DNA of 64,000 nucleotides, taken from contig CAZIOU010000003.1 of the NCBI GenBank assembly GCA_964540995.1, positions 1 through 64,000 of the forward strand. Reading direction: 5' to 3'. Shown piece by piece: positions 14,016 through 23,094 of the stretch. The stretch comes from JAZDLR01 sp964540995. GTDB taxonomy: Bacteria > Patescibacteriota > Patescibacteriia > UBA1558 > 2-01-FULL-52-15. The position numbers and the translations under genes were made by a program. Positions within the stretch are counted from its first letter, which is position 1. Every line of letters begins with the position of its first letter. Under the pieces are notes generated by a model. It was not told where the DNA came from. It saw nothing but the letters and a program-made list of their open reading frames with translations, and searched no databases.

Positions 14016-15560
14016 ATGGCATTGTTCAATATCGATATGACAAAAAACTCCAAAGATTACTTTCTCTACCGCTTCTGGGAGATTATCCCAGGCAGCTTAG
14101 TTTGGCTGACCTTTATCTTGGCTATTGGCTTGTCGCTCTGGCAGCCATTGTGGGGTATCTATTTCATCTTGATCTTTGATGTCTATTGGGTATTGCGGGT
14201 CACCTATTTGTTGGTTTTCCTTTTGCTGTCGTGGCGTAAATTTAGACAGAATATCAAACTCAATTGGTTCGCCAAATTGAAGACAGAATTCGGTACTGGC
14301 GACAAAGTCTGGTCTGACTACCGCCATATAATTTTCTTGCCGATGTACAAAGAGCCTCTGTCGGTAGTGGAGGATAGTTTCCAGAGTCTAATCGCTACTA
14401 ACTATGATCACCGGAAGTTTCTCATCGTTTTGGCCGGCGAAGGTGGTGCGCAAGAACACTTTGAGCAAGTCTCGGCAGCTATCGTCACTAAATATAAGCA
14501 ACACTTTTTCGATATTGTAGTTACCATTCATCCGCAAGACATTGAAGGTGAATTACGCGGCAAAGGCTCCAATCTTTATTGGGCGGGGAATAAGACCAAA
14601 GAGTATGTCGATCAACAAGGCTGGGATTACAAGCAGATTATTGTGTCCGCTTTTGACATCGATACTAGACCTCACGAACAGTATTTCAGTTACTTGACCT
14701 ATGCTTTCTTAACCAGTCCCAATCCCTATCGCACCAGCTTCCAACCGTTGACCTTATACCACAATAATATCTGGGAATCTGATCTGGTGACTCGGGTCGT
14801 AGCCAATTCGACCACCTTCTGGCTTATGACTGATCTGGCGCGAGCTGATCGGCTATTTACCTTCTCATCACATAGTATGAGCTGGCAGGCGCTGGTCGAT
14901 GTCGGCTTCTGGCAAAATAATATCGTGACGGAAGACTCTCGCATCTTTTTGCAATGCTTGATCCACTATGATGGAGATTATCGGGTAACGCCGATGTATA
15001 TGACGGTTTCGATGGACACTGTCTATGTCGGTTCGGTCTGGAAAAGTTTACTCAATCAATATAAGCAAATGCGCCGTTGGGCTTGGGGTGTCGAGCATTA
15101 TCCTTATATGATGTGGCATTTCCGAGCTAATAAGAAGATTCCGCGTAAGAAGGCGCTAATCTATATTTTCAATCAGACGGAAGGTGTCTACTCTTGGGCT
15201 ACCGCTCCAATACTAATCTTTATCATGGGTCATCTACCGCTGTGGATGGCCGATCGTATCAATGAGAATTCAGCTTTGGCACAGGCAGCACCGCTAATTT
15301 TGAGTAATTTGATGACGGCTGCCTTGGCAGGATTAGTCGTAACCGCTTTTATGAGTGTTTATATCTTACCCAAATGTCCTTACACCGGAATTCGTAAGTT
15401 CTGGGCTTATAGTATGATGCTAGTGCAGTGGGTGTTTTTCCCGATTACTATGATCCTGTGGGGCTCGATACCAGCTATAGACGCACAAACACGCCTAATG
15501 GTAGGCGCGTATATGGGTTTCTGGGTGACAGAGAAGACGAGAGTGGGGAAGAGTAATTAG
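14016..15560 (+). CDS. Membrane glycosyltransferase, family 2 (processive type)
   Basis: 514 residues. Two transmembrane helices (about 25-70) precede a GT2 catalytic domain with the UDP-binding LPMYKEPLSVVEDSF start, DIDTR (DxD, about residue 213), TEDSRI (about 305) and QMRRWAWG (Q-x-x-R-W, about 345). Several transmembrane helices (about 380-490) follow. This is the layout of cellulose/hyaluronan synthase-like enzymes that polymerise and export a polysaccharide, but the substrate is unknown. It stands alone between the accessory operon (divergent) and an AT-rich repeat. A small hairpin (TCAAGG/CCTTGA, 13981-14000) precedes it. Confidence 0.85.
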   Translation: MALFNIDMTKNSKDYFLYRFWEIIPGSLVWLTFILAIGLSLWQPLWGIYFILIFDVYWVLRVTYLLVFLLLSWRKFRQNIKLNWFAKLKTEFGTGDKVWSDYRHIIFLPMYKEPLSVVEDSFQSLIATNYDHRKFLIVLAGEGGAQEHFEQVSAAIVTKYKQHFFDIVVTIHPQDIEGELRGKGSNLYWAGNKTKEYVDQQGWDYKQIIVSAFDIDTRPHEQYFSYLTYAFLTSPNPYRTSFQPLTLYHNNIWESDLVTRVVANSTTFWLMTDLARADRLFTFSSHSMSWQALVDVGFWQNNIVTEDSRIFLQCLIHYDGDYRVTPMYMTVSMDTVYVGSVWKSLLNQYKQMRRWAWGVEHYPYMMWHFRANKKIPRKKALIYIFNQTEGVYSWATAPILIFIMGHLPLWMADRINENSALAQAAPLILSNLMTAALAGLVVTAFMSVYILPKCPYTGIRKFWAYSMMLVQWVFFPITMILWGSIPAIDAQTRLMVGAYMGFWVTEKTRVGKSN

Positions 15561-15566
15561 AAATAA

Positions 15567-15690
15567 GATTCAATAATCAAGCTACAATAATCAATATCAA
15601 ATTGCAGAAAACGCCGGTGCACGAGTTTGAATATTGATTATTTCTGTATTGAATATTGTTTGAAATTTGGGTATTGATTATTGAACATTT
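15567..15690. repeat. AT-rich CAATAATCAA/TTGATTATT palindromic repeat
   Basis: Contains CAATAATCAA blocks on the left, a GCAGAAAACG core, and TTGATTATTTCTGTATTGA on the right. Close relatives are at 22630-22800, 22905-23094 and 23805-23930. No gene is present. Confidence 0.8.
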
Positions 15691-15692
15691 CT

Positions 15693-15745
15693 CTGTATGC
15701 TGGATTGCTTCGCCCGCGGACGTTCTCGCAAAAGTGACAATAACT
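15693..15745 (-). repeat. REP-like element (GCGAGAACGTCYGCGGGC family)
   Basis: On the minus strand TTTGCGAGAACGTCCGCGGG then AAGCAATCCAGCATACAG. The same words occur on the plus strand at 21727-21777. It resembles the dispersed TTGCGAG...AAGCAATC repeats of many bacteria. Confidence 0.75.
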
Positions 15746-15756
15746 TGCTCTAGGCG

Positions 15757-16668
15757 CTAACTAGTAACTATCTTATATCCGTTGGCAAATTCTGCCGCGG
15801 ACATTTTATTTTTGCCTTCTGGTTGAATTTCCAATACTTGCAGGGCAGCGATGCCACAGGCGACCAATAGGTTGTCTCCCTCTTTCCACCAGGTACCAGC
15901 CGGTTTGTGATCGGGATTCTCGGCCAAGTCAGCTTTGGAAATGATAAATCGTTTGTCATTCCAGAAGAAATAAGCGCTGGGCCAAGGAGTATAGGCGCGA
16001 ATTTTGTTGCGAACTTCTGTGGCAGCATCGTCCCACATGATCAGGCCGTCTTCTTTGGACAATTTCTTGCACAGGGTTGCGGCCACATGATTCTGTTCTT
16101 CAGCTGTAGTCACACCTTCTAAATACTGTGGTAATTTCTCCGCTAACAATTGAGCAGAAGTTTCCGCCAGACGTTTCTCGAGATCAAGATAATAGTCACT
16201 GGGGTAGATCGGTAATTCCCGCTGCGCTACGATAGGACCGTGATCCATCTGAGCGTCCAGTTGCATCAGCGTGACGGCGGTTTCTGGCTCATTGGCTAGG
16301 AGCACTGATTGGATAGGAGAGGCTCCACGCCAGCGCGGTAGGCGAGAAGGATGGATATTGAGCGCCGGTAATTCCGAAAGTTGTAGTACGGCATCGGGTA
16401 TAATCTTGCCATAAGCAATAACTAGAAAGGTGGCTGGTAAGTAGGGTTGGAGCGAAGCAATGAATGTTTCGTCTAGTGCTTCGGGTGTTAGGATAGACAG
16501 GCCTAATTCCGTGGCGACTTTCTTCACGGGCGACATATTGACTGATTGACCGCGGCCTTGTTCGGAATCTGGCTTGGTGATGACCGCGCGGATTAGCCCA
16601 CGTTCAGCTAATTTCTTCAGACTAGGCACGGCGAATTCTGGGCTGCCCCAGAAGATGACTGGATTCAT
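15757..16668 (-). CDS. fmt: Methionyl-tRNA formyltransferase
   Basis: Formylates initiator Met-tRNA using 10-formyl-tetrahydrofolate. 303 residues, near the usual length. N-terminal Rossmann-type domain starts VIFWGSPEFAVPSL; the catalytic segment has the conserved NIHPSRLPRWRGASPIQ (Asn, His) and MDHGPIV (Asp). A C-terminal tRNA-binding OB domain follows (about 205-300). It lies 3 nt downstream of def on the same strand, the standard fmt-def pairing, within a priA-def-fmt transcript. Confidence 0.95.
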   Translation of the reverse strand: MNPVIFWGSPEFAVPSLKKLAERGLIRAVITKPDSEQGRGQSVNMSPVKKVATELGLSILTPEALDETFIASLQPYLPATFLVIAYGKIIPDAVLQLSELPALNIHPSRLPRWRGASPIQSVLLANEPETAVTLMQLDAQMDHGPIVAQRELPIYPSDYYLDLEKRLAETSAQLLAEKLPQYLEGVTTAEEQNHVAATLCKKLSKEDGLIMWDDAATEVRNKIRAYTPWPSAYFFWNDKRFIISKADLAENPDHKPAGTWWKEGDNLLVACGIAALQVLEIQPEGKNKMSAAEFANGYKIVTS

Positions 16669-16671
16669 GGG

Positions 16672-17169
16672 TTAGATAGATAATAATGTATCAAGTTTCT
16701 TACGACCTTCGATGATGCTCTCGGCCTTATCGATGAAGAGTATGCCATTGAGATGGTCGACTTCATGCTGAATAACGATAGCTTCGAAATTTTTGGCTTT
16801 GCCGATAACTTTTTTCCCGTTGAGATCAGTGTATTTGTAGCGGATTTTGGCTGAACGTTTGACTGTGCCGAAGACTTCTGGGACAGAGAGACAGCCTTCT
16901 TCACTAACCATTTTTTCTTTGGAACTGAAAGTAATTTCAGGATTGATCATCGGGATCGCTCCATCTTTGCCATCCGTCACGACAATCAAGCGGATACTGT
17001 GATTGATCTGGGGCGCTGCTAGTCCGACACCTTTGAATTCATGCATAGCCACCATCATTTGTTCGGCTAGTATCCTGATGTCTGCAGACACAGTAGTAAT
17101 AGCCTTCGCTTTGTGACGCAGGATTGGCTGGGGGACGGTGATTAAGGTGAGACCTGATCTTAGCTCCAT
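16672..17169 (-). CDS. def: Peptide deformylase
   Basis: Removes the N-formyl group from nascent proteins; Fe/Zn enzyme. 165 residues with all three conserved motifs: GVGLAAPQ (about 49), EEGCLSVPE (about 92, metal-binding Cys) and QHEVDHLNG (about 136, HExxH). The start overlaps the 3' end of priA by 10 nt, showing translational coupling. Its product acts together with that of the following fmt gene. Confidence 0.95.
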   Translation of the reverse strand: MELRSGLTLITVPQPILRHKAKAITTVSADIRILAEQMMVAMHEFKGVGLAAPQINHSIRLIVVTDGKDGAIPMINPEITFSSKEKMVSEEGCLSVPEVFGTVKRSAKIRYKYTDLNGKKVIGKAKNFEAIVIQHEVDHLNGILFIDKAESIIEGRKKLDTLLSI

Positions 17170-18890
17170 TGGTAGGGATTAATTTCAATCAATATCCTAT
17201 TATTGTAGGTTTTGATGAGATTGTCAATGAAGTCGTGGGATAAGCTACCACGAATAATCAGATAGGTGTCGTCACGGACAGCTATTGTTGTGCCGGTCTG
17301 TGATTCGATGCGTGTAGTCAGTTCTGATTGAATCGTCGGTGCATGGGCTTTATCCTTGATAAAAATCTTATAACTAGTGGCAAAAGGTGGGTAGTTAAAT
17401 TCTTGTCGGAAGGCTAATTCTTCGGAAATGAAAGCTTTGAAGTTAGTCAGTGATTGATAGACATAATGAGTCGGTGTGGCAGTTTGGATAAGGAGTGACT
17501 GACTTCGTACGAGTAGCTGCCGCAAGTGTTGGCGGAGCTCTTCGGTAGCATTAAAGTCTGGACGCCACAGCTCACCATCGGGATGGATCGCTACCGTGAG
17601 ATCAAATCTTAGTTCAGTGGATAATATCTTGGAAGTTGCTATGACAATGTCAGCCTGATGAATGGTTGATGTTAACCGCTGACTCAAGATAGAAACTTTT
17701 TTATCTGGCCAGAGCTCTTGCACTTCGCGTACCAAACGACTTAAACCACTGGAGCGTAATTTGAGCTTGGTACTATAGCAGCGGGGACAAGTCATCACGG
17801 CTTCGTGTTGCAACTGGCAGTTCCAACAACGCAGATCACGACTTTGGGGTTGGTAACTTAAAGCCCGGTGACAGCGAGGGCATTCGGCAATCCATTTACA
17901 GCGTCCACAAGCCACCATATTGGCTGTGCCGTAGTGATTGAGATAGAGAAGGGTTTTGGGGCTATGAACAGCGGCCTCTTGTGCTGCTTGTGATAGTAGT
18001 CCGCGCCCACCAGAATTGCGCTCACTGGTCATGTCGACAGTGGTTACGGCTTTGCTTTTGTGTTCTATAGATTTGACCGGTAGAGCAGTCTGACGGGTAG
18101 CTTGGAATAGATTGCAATTGGGAGACGGTGAGGCTAGAAGTAATTTACAGCCGTATAGTCTCTGATAATGACCGATGAAATCACTCAGATGCAAGCGAGG
18201 ATTCTGTTCAGAACGATGCAACTGGGTATTCTCAGCATCGATAACGACAAGCTGTTGTAGATTGTGAAAGGGTAAAAACAGGCTATGAAATGTCCCGATG
18301 ATAACAGGAGCAGCATGGGATTGCTCCCAAGCTTGCCAATAGGCTAATTTCTCCACCTTCGATGGTAGTACGAGTGCTTCGGGGGCAATAGTTCGCGCCA
18401 AAGGCAGTAGATAATATTCTGGTACGATGATCAGCGTCTGACCGTGAGCGGCTTTGATGGCTGCTTGGACGTAGGTTGAAAGACTGCTCCAATCATCATA
18501 GATCGCCCAACTATGATACGTATCGGGAGTTACCTCGTTGCTGATGGTGGGTTCGGTTATTGCCGGTGAGTTTTTGCGTTTTGGTTCATTAGCTACAAAT
18601 AATGGCAGTAAAGTCGAAGCTGATAGATGATACAGTTCAGCTAAATGTCGAAGGAGTTCAATCTGTTGTCGAGTTAATTCGGTTGCCGCGATTGAGACGA
18701 TTGATTGAATCTTGTCCCATGTACTAGAGCTGACAATTTCTAAAACGACGCCAGTGAGATGCTGACGACGGAACGGTACTTTGACTAGTGAACCAGGATG
18801 AATATCTGATTCTAGATGTTGCGGAATCTTATAGTCAAAATAATCCAAGTTCGCCGGCAAACGGCGGAGTGGAGCGACACGAGCGATCAT
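17160..18890 (-). CDS. priA: PriA-like primosome protein with degraded helicase motifs
   Basis: 576 residues, versus about 730 in E. coli PriA. The N-terminal DNA-binding domain (ARVAPLRRLPANLDYFDYKIP, VKVPFRRQHLTGVV) and the paired zinc-binding region (CGRCKWIAECPRCHRALSY … CWNCQLQHEAVMTCPRC, about 330-372) are well preserved. The expected Walker A (GVTGSGKTEVY) is absent; the corresponding region reads YDDWSSLSTYVQAAIKAAHG, and the DEEH box is VVIDAENTQL. ATP hydrolysis therefore seems unlikely, so it may serve only as a loading platform for replication restart. It is followed by def and fmt. Confidence 0.85.
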   Translation of the reverse strand: MIARVAPLRRLPANLDYFDYKIPQHLESDIHPGSLVKVPFRRQHLTGVVLEIVSSSTWDKIQSIVSIAATELTRQQIELLRHLAELYHLSASTLLPLFVANEPKRKNSPAITEPTISNEVTPDTYHSWAIYDDWSSLSTYVQAAIKAAHGQTLIIVPEYYLLPLARTIAPEALVLPSKVEKLAYWQAWEQSHAAPVIIGTFHSLFLPFHNLQQLVVIDAENTQLHRSEQNPRLHLSDFIGHYQRLYGCKLLLASPSPNCNLFQATRQTALPVKSIEHKSKAVTTVDMTSERNSGGRGLLSQAAQEAAVHSPKTLLYLNHYGTANMVACGRCKWIAECPRCHRALSYQPQSRDLRCWNCQLQHEAVMTCPRCYSTKLKLRSSGLSRLVREVQELWPDKKVSILSQRLTSTIHQADIVIATSKILSTELRFDLTVAIHPDGELWRPDFNATEELRQHLRQLLVRSQSLLIQTATPTHYVYQSLTNFKAFISEELAFRQEFNYPPFATSYKIFIKDKAHAPTIQSELTTRIESQTGTTIAVRDDTYLIIRGSLSHDFIDNLIKTYNNRILIEINPYQWS

Positions 18891-18891
18891 A

Positions 18892-19671
18892 TTAGCCGAG
18901 GTGAATTAGCGCATTATAATAGCCAATACCGACAGCGTGCTCGAAGCTAAGTGGCTGGACACTATAATTCTTGGTCTGTAGTAGACCGAGGGCCATGACG
19001 ACCGGTCGTAGACCGCATATTGATTGGACCAAAGGATTATCGGTTGGGAGAGCTAGAAGTGCTTTGGTGTCATGACGCTCAATCCAGGTGATTATCTTAC
19101 GGTCGAGAGCGATAGCTTCAGCGTTAGACTGATTCTTGGTGTCATGACTAAGGTCGGCCGAGACAAGAACAGCTACTCTTTGATTGGTCAGGTCGAGTGA
19201 TTCGCGCCAGCGCTCACCGCAGGTATAGTGTGTTAGTAGATCCAATTCATGTGCCGTACCGACAGAAATTACGGGTATATTCCCAAGTATATCTAGTAAA
19301 TGAAAGAGGGGTACTGAAGTGGCGTGATCGAGTTCACCGGTTTCTATGGCCACCATCGGAACGGCTGTTTCTATCGCTTGACGCAAGCTGTAGGCCAAAC
19401 CGATATTGTTCTGCATCTGGCCATAGGGAGTGAGATCGCCAAAATCACGAAAGGTGACCGTCAAAGTAGTATTTTGATTGATACTCATGGTGCCAGCTGG
19501 AGCTTTGACATGCGGTGAAATAACCAAAATAGTCTCTGGCTTGGAAGCATAGAGTTCCTGTCGGATTTGTTTGAGACCGGCCATGGTTGCCGCAATTTGA
19601 TGGTCGGTGCCTTTTCCGATGGCCGGTATGGAGACGACCGGATGTGCCACGATAGCCGCGAAGCAAATCAT
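18892..19671 (-). CDS. MEMO/LigB-superfamily protein (class III extradiol dioxygenase-like)
   Basis: 259 residues with the N-terminal AAIVAHPVVSIPAIGKG (His), LVISPHVKA (His), ELDHATSVPLFHLLD, and VLVSADLSHD motifs typical of the MEMO1/LigB superfamily, in which these residues line a metal site. In many archaea and bacteria MEMO is associated with AMMECR1 and radical SAM proteins, but neither is adjacent here. The enzymatic activity is unknown. One nucleotide separates it from priA and one from the upstream lysozyme-like gene, so these are cotranscribed. Confidence 0.75.
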   Translation of the reverse strand: MICFAAIVAHPVVSIPAIGKGTDHQIAATMAGLKQIRQELYASKPETILVISPHVKAPAGTMSINQNTTLTVTFRDFGDLTPYGQMQNNIGLAYSLRQAIETAVPMVAIETGELDHATSVPLFHLLDILGNIPVISVGTAHELDLLTHYTCGERWRESLDLTNQRVAVLVSADLSHDTKNQSNAEAIALDRKIITWIERHDTKALLALPTDNPLVQSICGLRPVVMALGLLQTKNYSVQPLSFEHAVGIGYYNALIHLG

Positions 19672-19672
19672 G

Positions 19673-21067
19673 TTAGAAGATTATATCAGGACCTTGAGGG
19701 TGAAGATTCAGTACTTTGTCTGAGACAGTTATCACATTGGTAAACTTGTAGCCCAGCGCAGTGAAGGTCTTTTCATCGGGGATACGAAGACGCATTCCAT
19801 TGGAGACAACGAAGACATCGGGTATATCCTTGGCTTTAAGAAGCATTCCGTCTTTAAAGAAGATCGGATCACCATCGGTGAAGCTTTCTAAGGTCTTCTG
19901 GCTAGCTGGATAGATCTTGACCTTGGGGTAATTGGCCTTGAGGAGTTCTCGGGCCCATATAGGATGTTTGATATTGGCTTCAACATAGTAAACACCTCCG
20001 GTCGTGCGATCTTGAAGTAAAGCACCGGTAGGATAATTATCGAGTTCAGTGATATCAGCACCGTCCGGAATAAGTGCTAGCTGTTCGGCTGTGATATCGT
20101 CAGCTTCGGCCGGATTGAAGCCAATCAACTTGAATACTTTGGGTGAGGCGATCTTGCGTTTGTACTGATCGGCGATCATATAGTAGGTCTTGTCCGGGCC
20201 GACCACTAGCGAATTGGCAGCATAGCGGACAGGTTCACCGGTCTCATAAGCATCAATGTCAGTTTTTTCGACGGTTAAGATTTGAGTGGTGCTATAGCGC
20301 GAAGCAAAAGCAGCCTTAGTAGCAAAGAGACGCTTCTTACCGTCTTGGATTAGCCAGATATCTTTATCTTTCTTGACTTGCAAGATGGAGCCATCGGGGA
20401 AGTGTGATTTGGCGAAATATTTATCCCACAGCGTCTTGAATAGCTCATTGCCGTGAAGATGAGGTGTGTAGGTGTAGAGAGCGGCGGTACTGACATTTTT
20501 GGGAGTGACGGTAGCGCATTTGCCATCGGCGCTGTTATTGCAGATGCGGTAGGTTTTGCCTGGCTGATAGTAATATTCATCAATGTTATCTAAGTAGTAG
20601 CGGAATTGGGCAGCGGCACTGATAACTTGTTTATGGAAGCCGCGCCAACGTTCGGAGCAGGGCGCGGTGTCGGGACAGCCATAACCGGCAGCATAATCGA
20701 GAGCTCGTTGACTGGGATTAGCAGAAGTCAGTAGACTTTGCTCTTTCTGGATCAGGATCAGGAGAAATTTGGGGTTGATCTGATATTGATGAGCGGCTCG
20801 ATAGATCATCTCAGTCGCAGAGACTAAGCGACCCTCGCCAGTATCCATGAAGTAATTCTTCAAGAAGCTGCCGCTCTGATTCAAGAAGTCTAAAATGCCG
20901 GTTTGTGATAGAGCGTCGGCATTGGTAAGTTCGCTATCGGATATAAGATAGTTGTAGTCGACAGTCGAAGTCGTGGTTGAGGCTGTTTGCGCTTGAGCCG
21001 TATCTAACGGTAAGATACACACAGCGATGAGAATAAAAAGCGCGATAGCGCGGTTAAATTGATTCAT
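19673..21067 (-). CDS. Secreted lysozyme-fold protein with three C-terminal repeats
   Basis: 464 residues: a signal peptide ending TAQAQ; a domain (about 55-190) with YQINPKFLLILIQKEQSLL, typical of the lysozyme-like superfamily (putative catalytic Glu) and four cysteines including GYGCPDTAPCSERW; then three related modules (about 195-455) each with a D/G-G-x-L-x-x-K pattern and an IPD/FTALGY-like region (GSILQVKKDKDIWLIQDGKK, NSLVVGPDKTYYMI, GALLQDRTTGGVYYV, GMLLKAKDIPDVFVV). The repeats resemble cell-wall-associated repeats. A role in peptidoglycan turnover is inferred. It starts the operon down to fmt. Confidence 0.75.
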   Translation of the reverse strand: MNQFNRAIALFILIAVCILPLDTAQAQTASTTTSTVDYNYLISDSELTNADALSQTGILDFLNQSGSFLKNYFMDTGEGRLVSATEMIYRAAHQYQINPKFLLILIQKEQSLLTSANPSQRALDYAAGYGCPDTAPCSERWRGFHKQVISAAAQFRYYLDNIDEYYYQPGKTYRICNNSADGKCATVTPKNVSTAALYTYTPHLHGNELFKTLWDKYFAKSHFPDGSILQVKKDKDIWLIQDGKKRLFATKAAFASRYSTTQILTVEKTDIDAYETGEPVRYAANSLVVGPDKTYYMIADQYKRKIASPKVFKLIGFNPAEADDITAEQLALIPDGADITELDNYPTGALLQDRTTGGVYYVEANIKHPIWARELLKANYPKVKIYPASQKTLESFTDGDPIFFKDGMLLKAKDIPDVFVVSNGMRLRIPDEKTFTALGYKFTNVITVSDKVLNLHPQGPDIIF

Positions 21068-21121
21068 GTTACAAAATATTTATTATTCTACCACAGATAA
21101 CGGTTGCTCTCAACCTTTTTC

Positions 21122-21150
21122 TTTACAATTATTTGATTTACTGGCATAAT
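21122..21150 (+). promoter_or_regulatory. Promoter of thpR with nearly leaderless start
   Basis: TTTACA, 17-nt spacer, CATAAT ending at 21150 with TGG just upstream. The ATG at 21159 lies only 8 nt beyond the -10 box. Confidence 0.6.
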
Positions 21151-21158
21151 ATCGAACT

Positions 21159-21719
21159 ATGTCTGATGCCTTACGATTATTTATAGCTTTGGAGCCTGAT
21201 AGTGGCGTTCAGAAGCAAGCAGCTAAGGAGTTTGCTCGCTTTGGTTTCGGTACTGAAGTCAAACCAACCGACAAGGAGCAGTTACACTCCACACTCAAAT
21301 TTTGGAGTCATTTCCCACTTCAAGACCTGGCTCAACTCTTACAAGCATTAGAAGATGTGGCACAGCGTCATCCAGTGCTTACTTTGGATTTCAATCAGCC
21401 AGTAATCTTCGGCGGGCAACAAGCTCGTGTCCTAGCACTCGAAGCCGAGAAGAATGAGGAATTAGTTGATCTGTATAATGATCTGGAGGAGACCTTGGTG
21501 GAATACGGCTTGGCTGACAGGGAAGGTAGATTGTTCCGCCCGCATCTGACATTGGCGCGAGTCAAAGATTATTTTACTGAAGAAGACAGGCAGAAGTTTG
21601 AAGCTTGGAAGCCGGACATCTCGGCAGTCCATGAAGATTTGAAATTATATTCCAGTATTCTCACTCCCAAAGGACCGGAGTATGATCAGTTGGGGAGTTT
21701 TCCGCTGCAGAATGAGTAA
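21159..21719 (+). CDS. thpR: RNA 2',3'-cyclic phosphodiesterase (2H family)
   Basis: Opens 2',3'-cyclic phosphates on RNA ends. 186 residues with both HxT/S-x signature motifs of the 2H superfamily: LHSTLKFW (about residue 46) and PHLTLARV (about 128). The N-terminal LRLFIALEPD is typical of ThpR/LigT. It is monocistronic, with a promoter that makes the mRNA almost leaderless. The REP-like repeats at 21727-21822 follow. Confidence 0.9.
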   Translation: MSDALRLFIALEPDSGVQKQAAKEFARFGFGTEVKPTDKEQLHSTLKFWSHFPLQDLAQLLQALEDVAQRHPVLTLDFNQPVIFGGQQARVLALEAEKNEELVDLYNDLEETLVEYGLADREGRLFRPHLTLARVKDYFTEEDRQKFEAWKPDISAVHEDLKLYSSILTPKGPEYDQLGSFPLQNE

Positions 21720-21726
21720 TTTAATA

Positions 21727-21822
21727 TCGTCTTTGCGAGAACGTCTGCGGGCAAAGCAATCTAGTATGCAGGAAATTTCAAGCTAGACTGCCACGGCCTT
21801 GCTAGGCCTCGCAGAGACAGAA
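21727..21822 (+). repeat. Two adjacent REP-like elements
   Basis: 21727-21777 matches (inverted) the element at 15693-15745. 21779-21822 (AAGCTAGACTGCC … CTCGCAGAGACAGA) matches 22807-22855. A weaker relative (AGCTAGATTGC) is at 46344. Confidence 0.75.
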
Positions 21823-21823
21823 T

Positions 21824-21861
21824 GAAAATAAATCACCCCACCGACCAAAGTCGACGGGGTG
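21824..21861 (-). terminator. Terminator of the 223-residue membrane protein gene
   Basis: Minus strand CACCCCGTCGAC … GTCGGTGGGGTG stem with two mismatches, followed by ATTTATTTT. Confidence 0.65.
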
Positions 21862-21881
21862 TTTGTTATAGAACGAATTAT

Positions 21882-22553
21882 CTACTTCTTCCCAGCTGGT
21901 GTCGGGAAGTAGCGAGCATAGGTCGCATCTTCAGGAATGAGCTTCGCCAGCTTGAAATCATCGAAGGCCTGCTTGAACTTGGCCTGAAGGGCTGGCAGCT
22001 CGATGCTAAGAGGATCAAGGTCGCTATCACGCCGCAGCTTGTCGAGCTCGATGGCTAGATTCTTGAGCTTACTCTCAGCCCGCATGTGCAGGACGGTCCA
22101 GTAGCTACTAACCACTTCAATGACTGAAATGTTCAGATGTTCAGCTACTGTCTTGACGATTGACTCGAGATTGTTAGTGCCGGCGTCATGGTTATCCATT
22201 GTTACAATTGAGGCAACATACATGACAACCAACAGCAATAAAATCGCAACAAACAACCAGCCATCGAAATTTTCCGGAACCATAATGAGCGGCGAGGCGA
22301 ACCAAACGATGGCTGCAATTGTCGAGAGCATAGCCGAGTTCTGGCAAAAGTCATATATTGCCAGTGCTTCGAGCGGATCTTTTCCTTTGACGAGAAAATT
22401 TTTCCGCCAGTGTGAGTCTGGGGGCAGTACGATACCTGCCTTTTTGAGATCACGTTCCAATGACATGTGAAAGAACCTCTGCTGCTGTGAAGAATCAATG
22501 GGTGCTTCCGGCACCGTCTGATAGAGGCTTCCGGCCACGATCAGAACCTTCAT
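21882..22553 (-). CDS. Accessory two-span membrane protein
   Basis: 223 residues from ATG 22553, or 194 from ATG 22466, which has AGAGG 8 nt upstream. Two transmembrane helices (about 75-95, MLSTIAAIVWFASPLIMV, and 98-118, WLFVAILLLLVVMYVASIV) separate a short N-terminal part from a helical, charged C-terminal domain of about 100 residues (LKNLAIELDKLRRDSD, LPALQAKFKQAFDDFKLAK). No family recognised. It has its own promoter (22587-22615) and terminator. Confidence 0.65.
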   Translation of the reverse strand: MKVLIVAGSLYQTVPEAPIDSSQQQRFFHMSLERDLKKAGIVLPPDSHWRKNFLVKGKDPLEALAIYDFCQNSAMLSTIAAIVWFASPLIMVPENFDGWLFVAILLLLVVMYVASIVTMDNHDAGTNNLESIVKTVAEHLNISVIEVVSSYWTVLHMRAESKLKNLAIELDKLRRDSDLDPLSIELPALQAKFKQAFDDFKLAKLIPEDATYARYFPTPAGKK

Positions 22554-22586
22554 TGATGATACCGTAGCAGCGACGGTAATAGAGGA

Positions 22587-22615
22587 TAATTACCACGATT
22601 ATCACTAAATGTCAA
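22587..22615 (-). promoter_or_regulatory. Promoter of the accessory two-span protein
   Basis: Minus strand TTGACA (22615-22610), 17-nt spacer, TAATTA (22592-22587). Confidence 0.75.
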
Positions 22616-22629
22616 ATATAGGGTAATAC

Positions 22630-23094
22630 TCAAGTTTCAATAATCAATAGCCAAACAATAATAAATAATTAAGTTAAAATGCAGAAAACGTTAAAGAATG
22701 AGTTTAAATATTGATTATTTCTGCGTTGAATATTGTTTGCCTGCCCGTCTTGGCAAGCCAAAGGCGCGTCGGGCGGGGAATTTGAGTATTGTTTATTGAA
22801 TATTTATAAGCTAGACTGCTTCGTCGACCAAGCTCGCCTCGCAGAGACAGAGACTGCTTTGTTTATTGAATATTGGACCTTTCTCTGGTATCTTTAGCCC
22901 AGAATAGACAATAATTATCAATATTCAAGCCACAATAGTCAAACAATAATCTCAGCCAAAGGCTGATCGTCCTCTGGACGAAAACAATAACTAATAATCA
23001 ATTTTCAATAGAAGAAAAATACATAAAGAGTTTGAATATTGATTATTTCTGTATTGAATATTGTTTGTAACTTGAGTATTGTTTATTGAATATT
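22630..23094. repeat. Tandem AT-rich palindromic repeats, 465 nt without genes
   Basis: Two copies of the CAATAATCAA…TTGATTATTTCTG…TTGAATATTGTTTG element (22630-22800 and 22905-23094), interrupted by GC-rich palindromes (CCTGCCCGTC…GACGGGCGGG-like at about 22739-22780 and the REP-like 22807-22855). The second copy ends exactly at the start codon of the following glycosyltransferase gene. Confidence 0.8.

Noticed and set aside
22630..23094. CRISPR array in the repeat-rich region
   Set aside because: Repeats are palindromic, unequal in length and lack regular unique spacers; no cas gene is present anywhere in the window.
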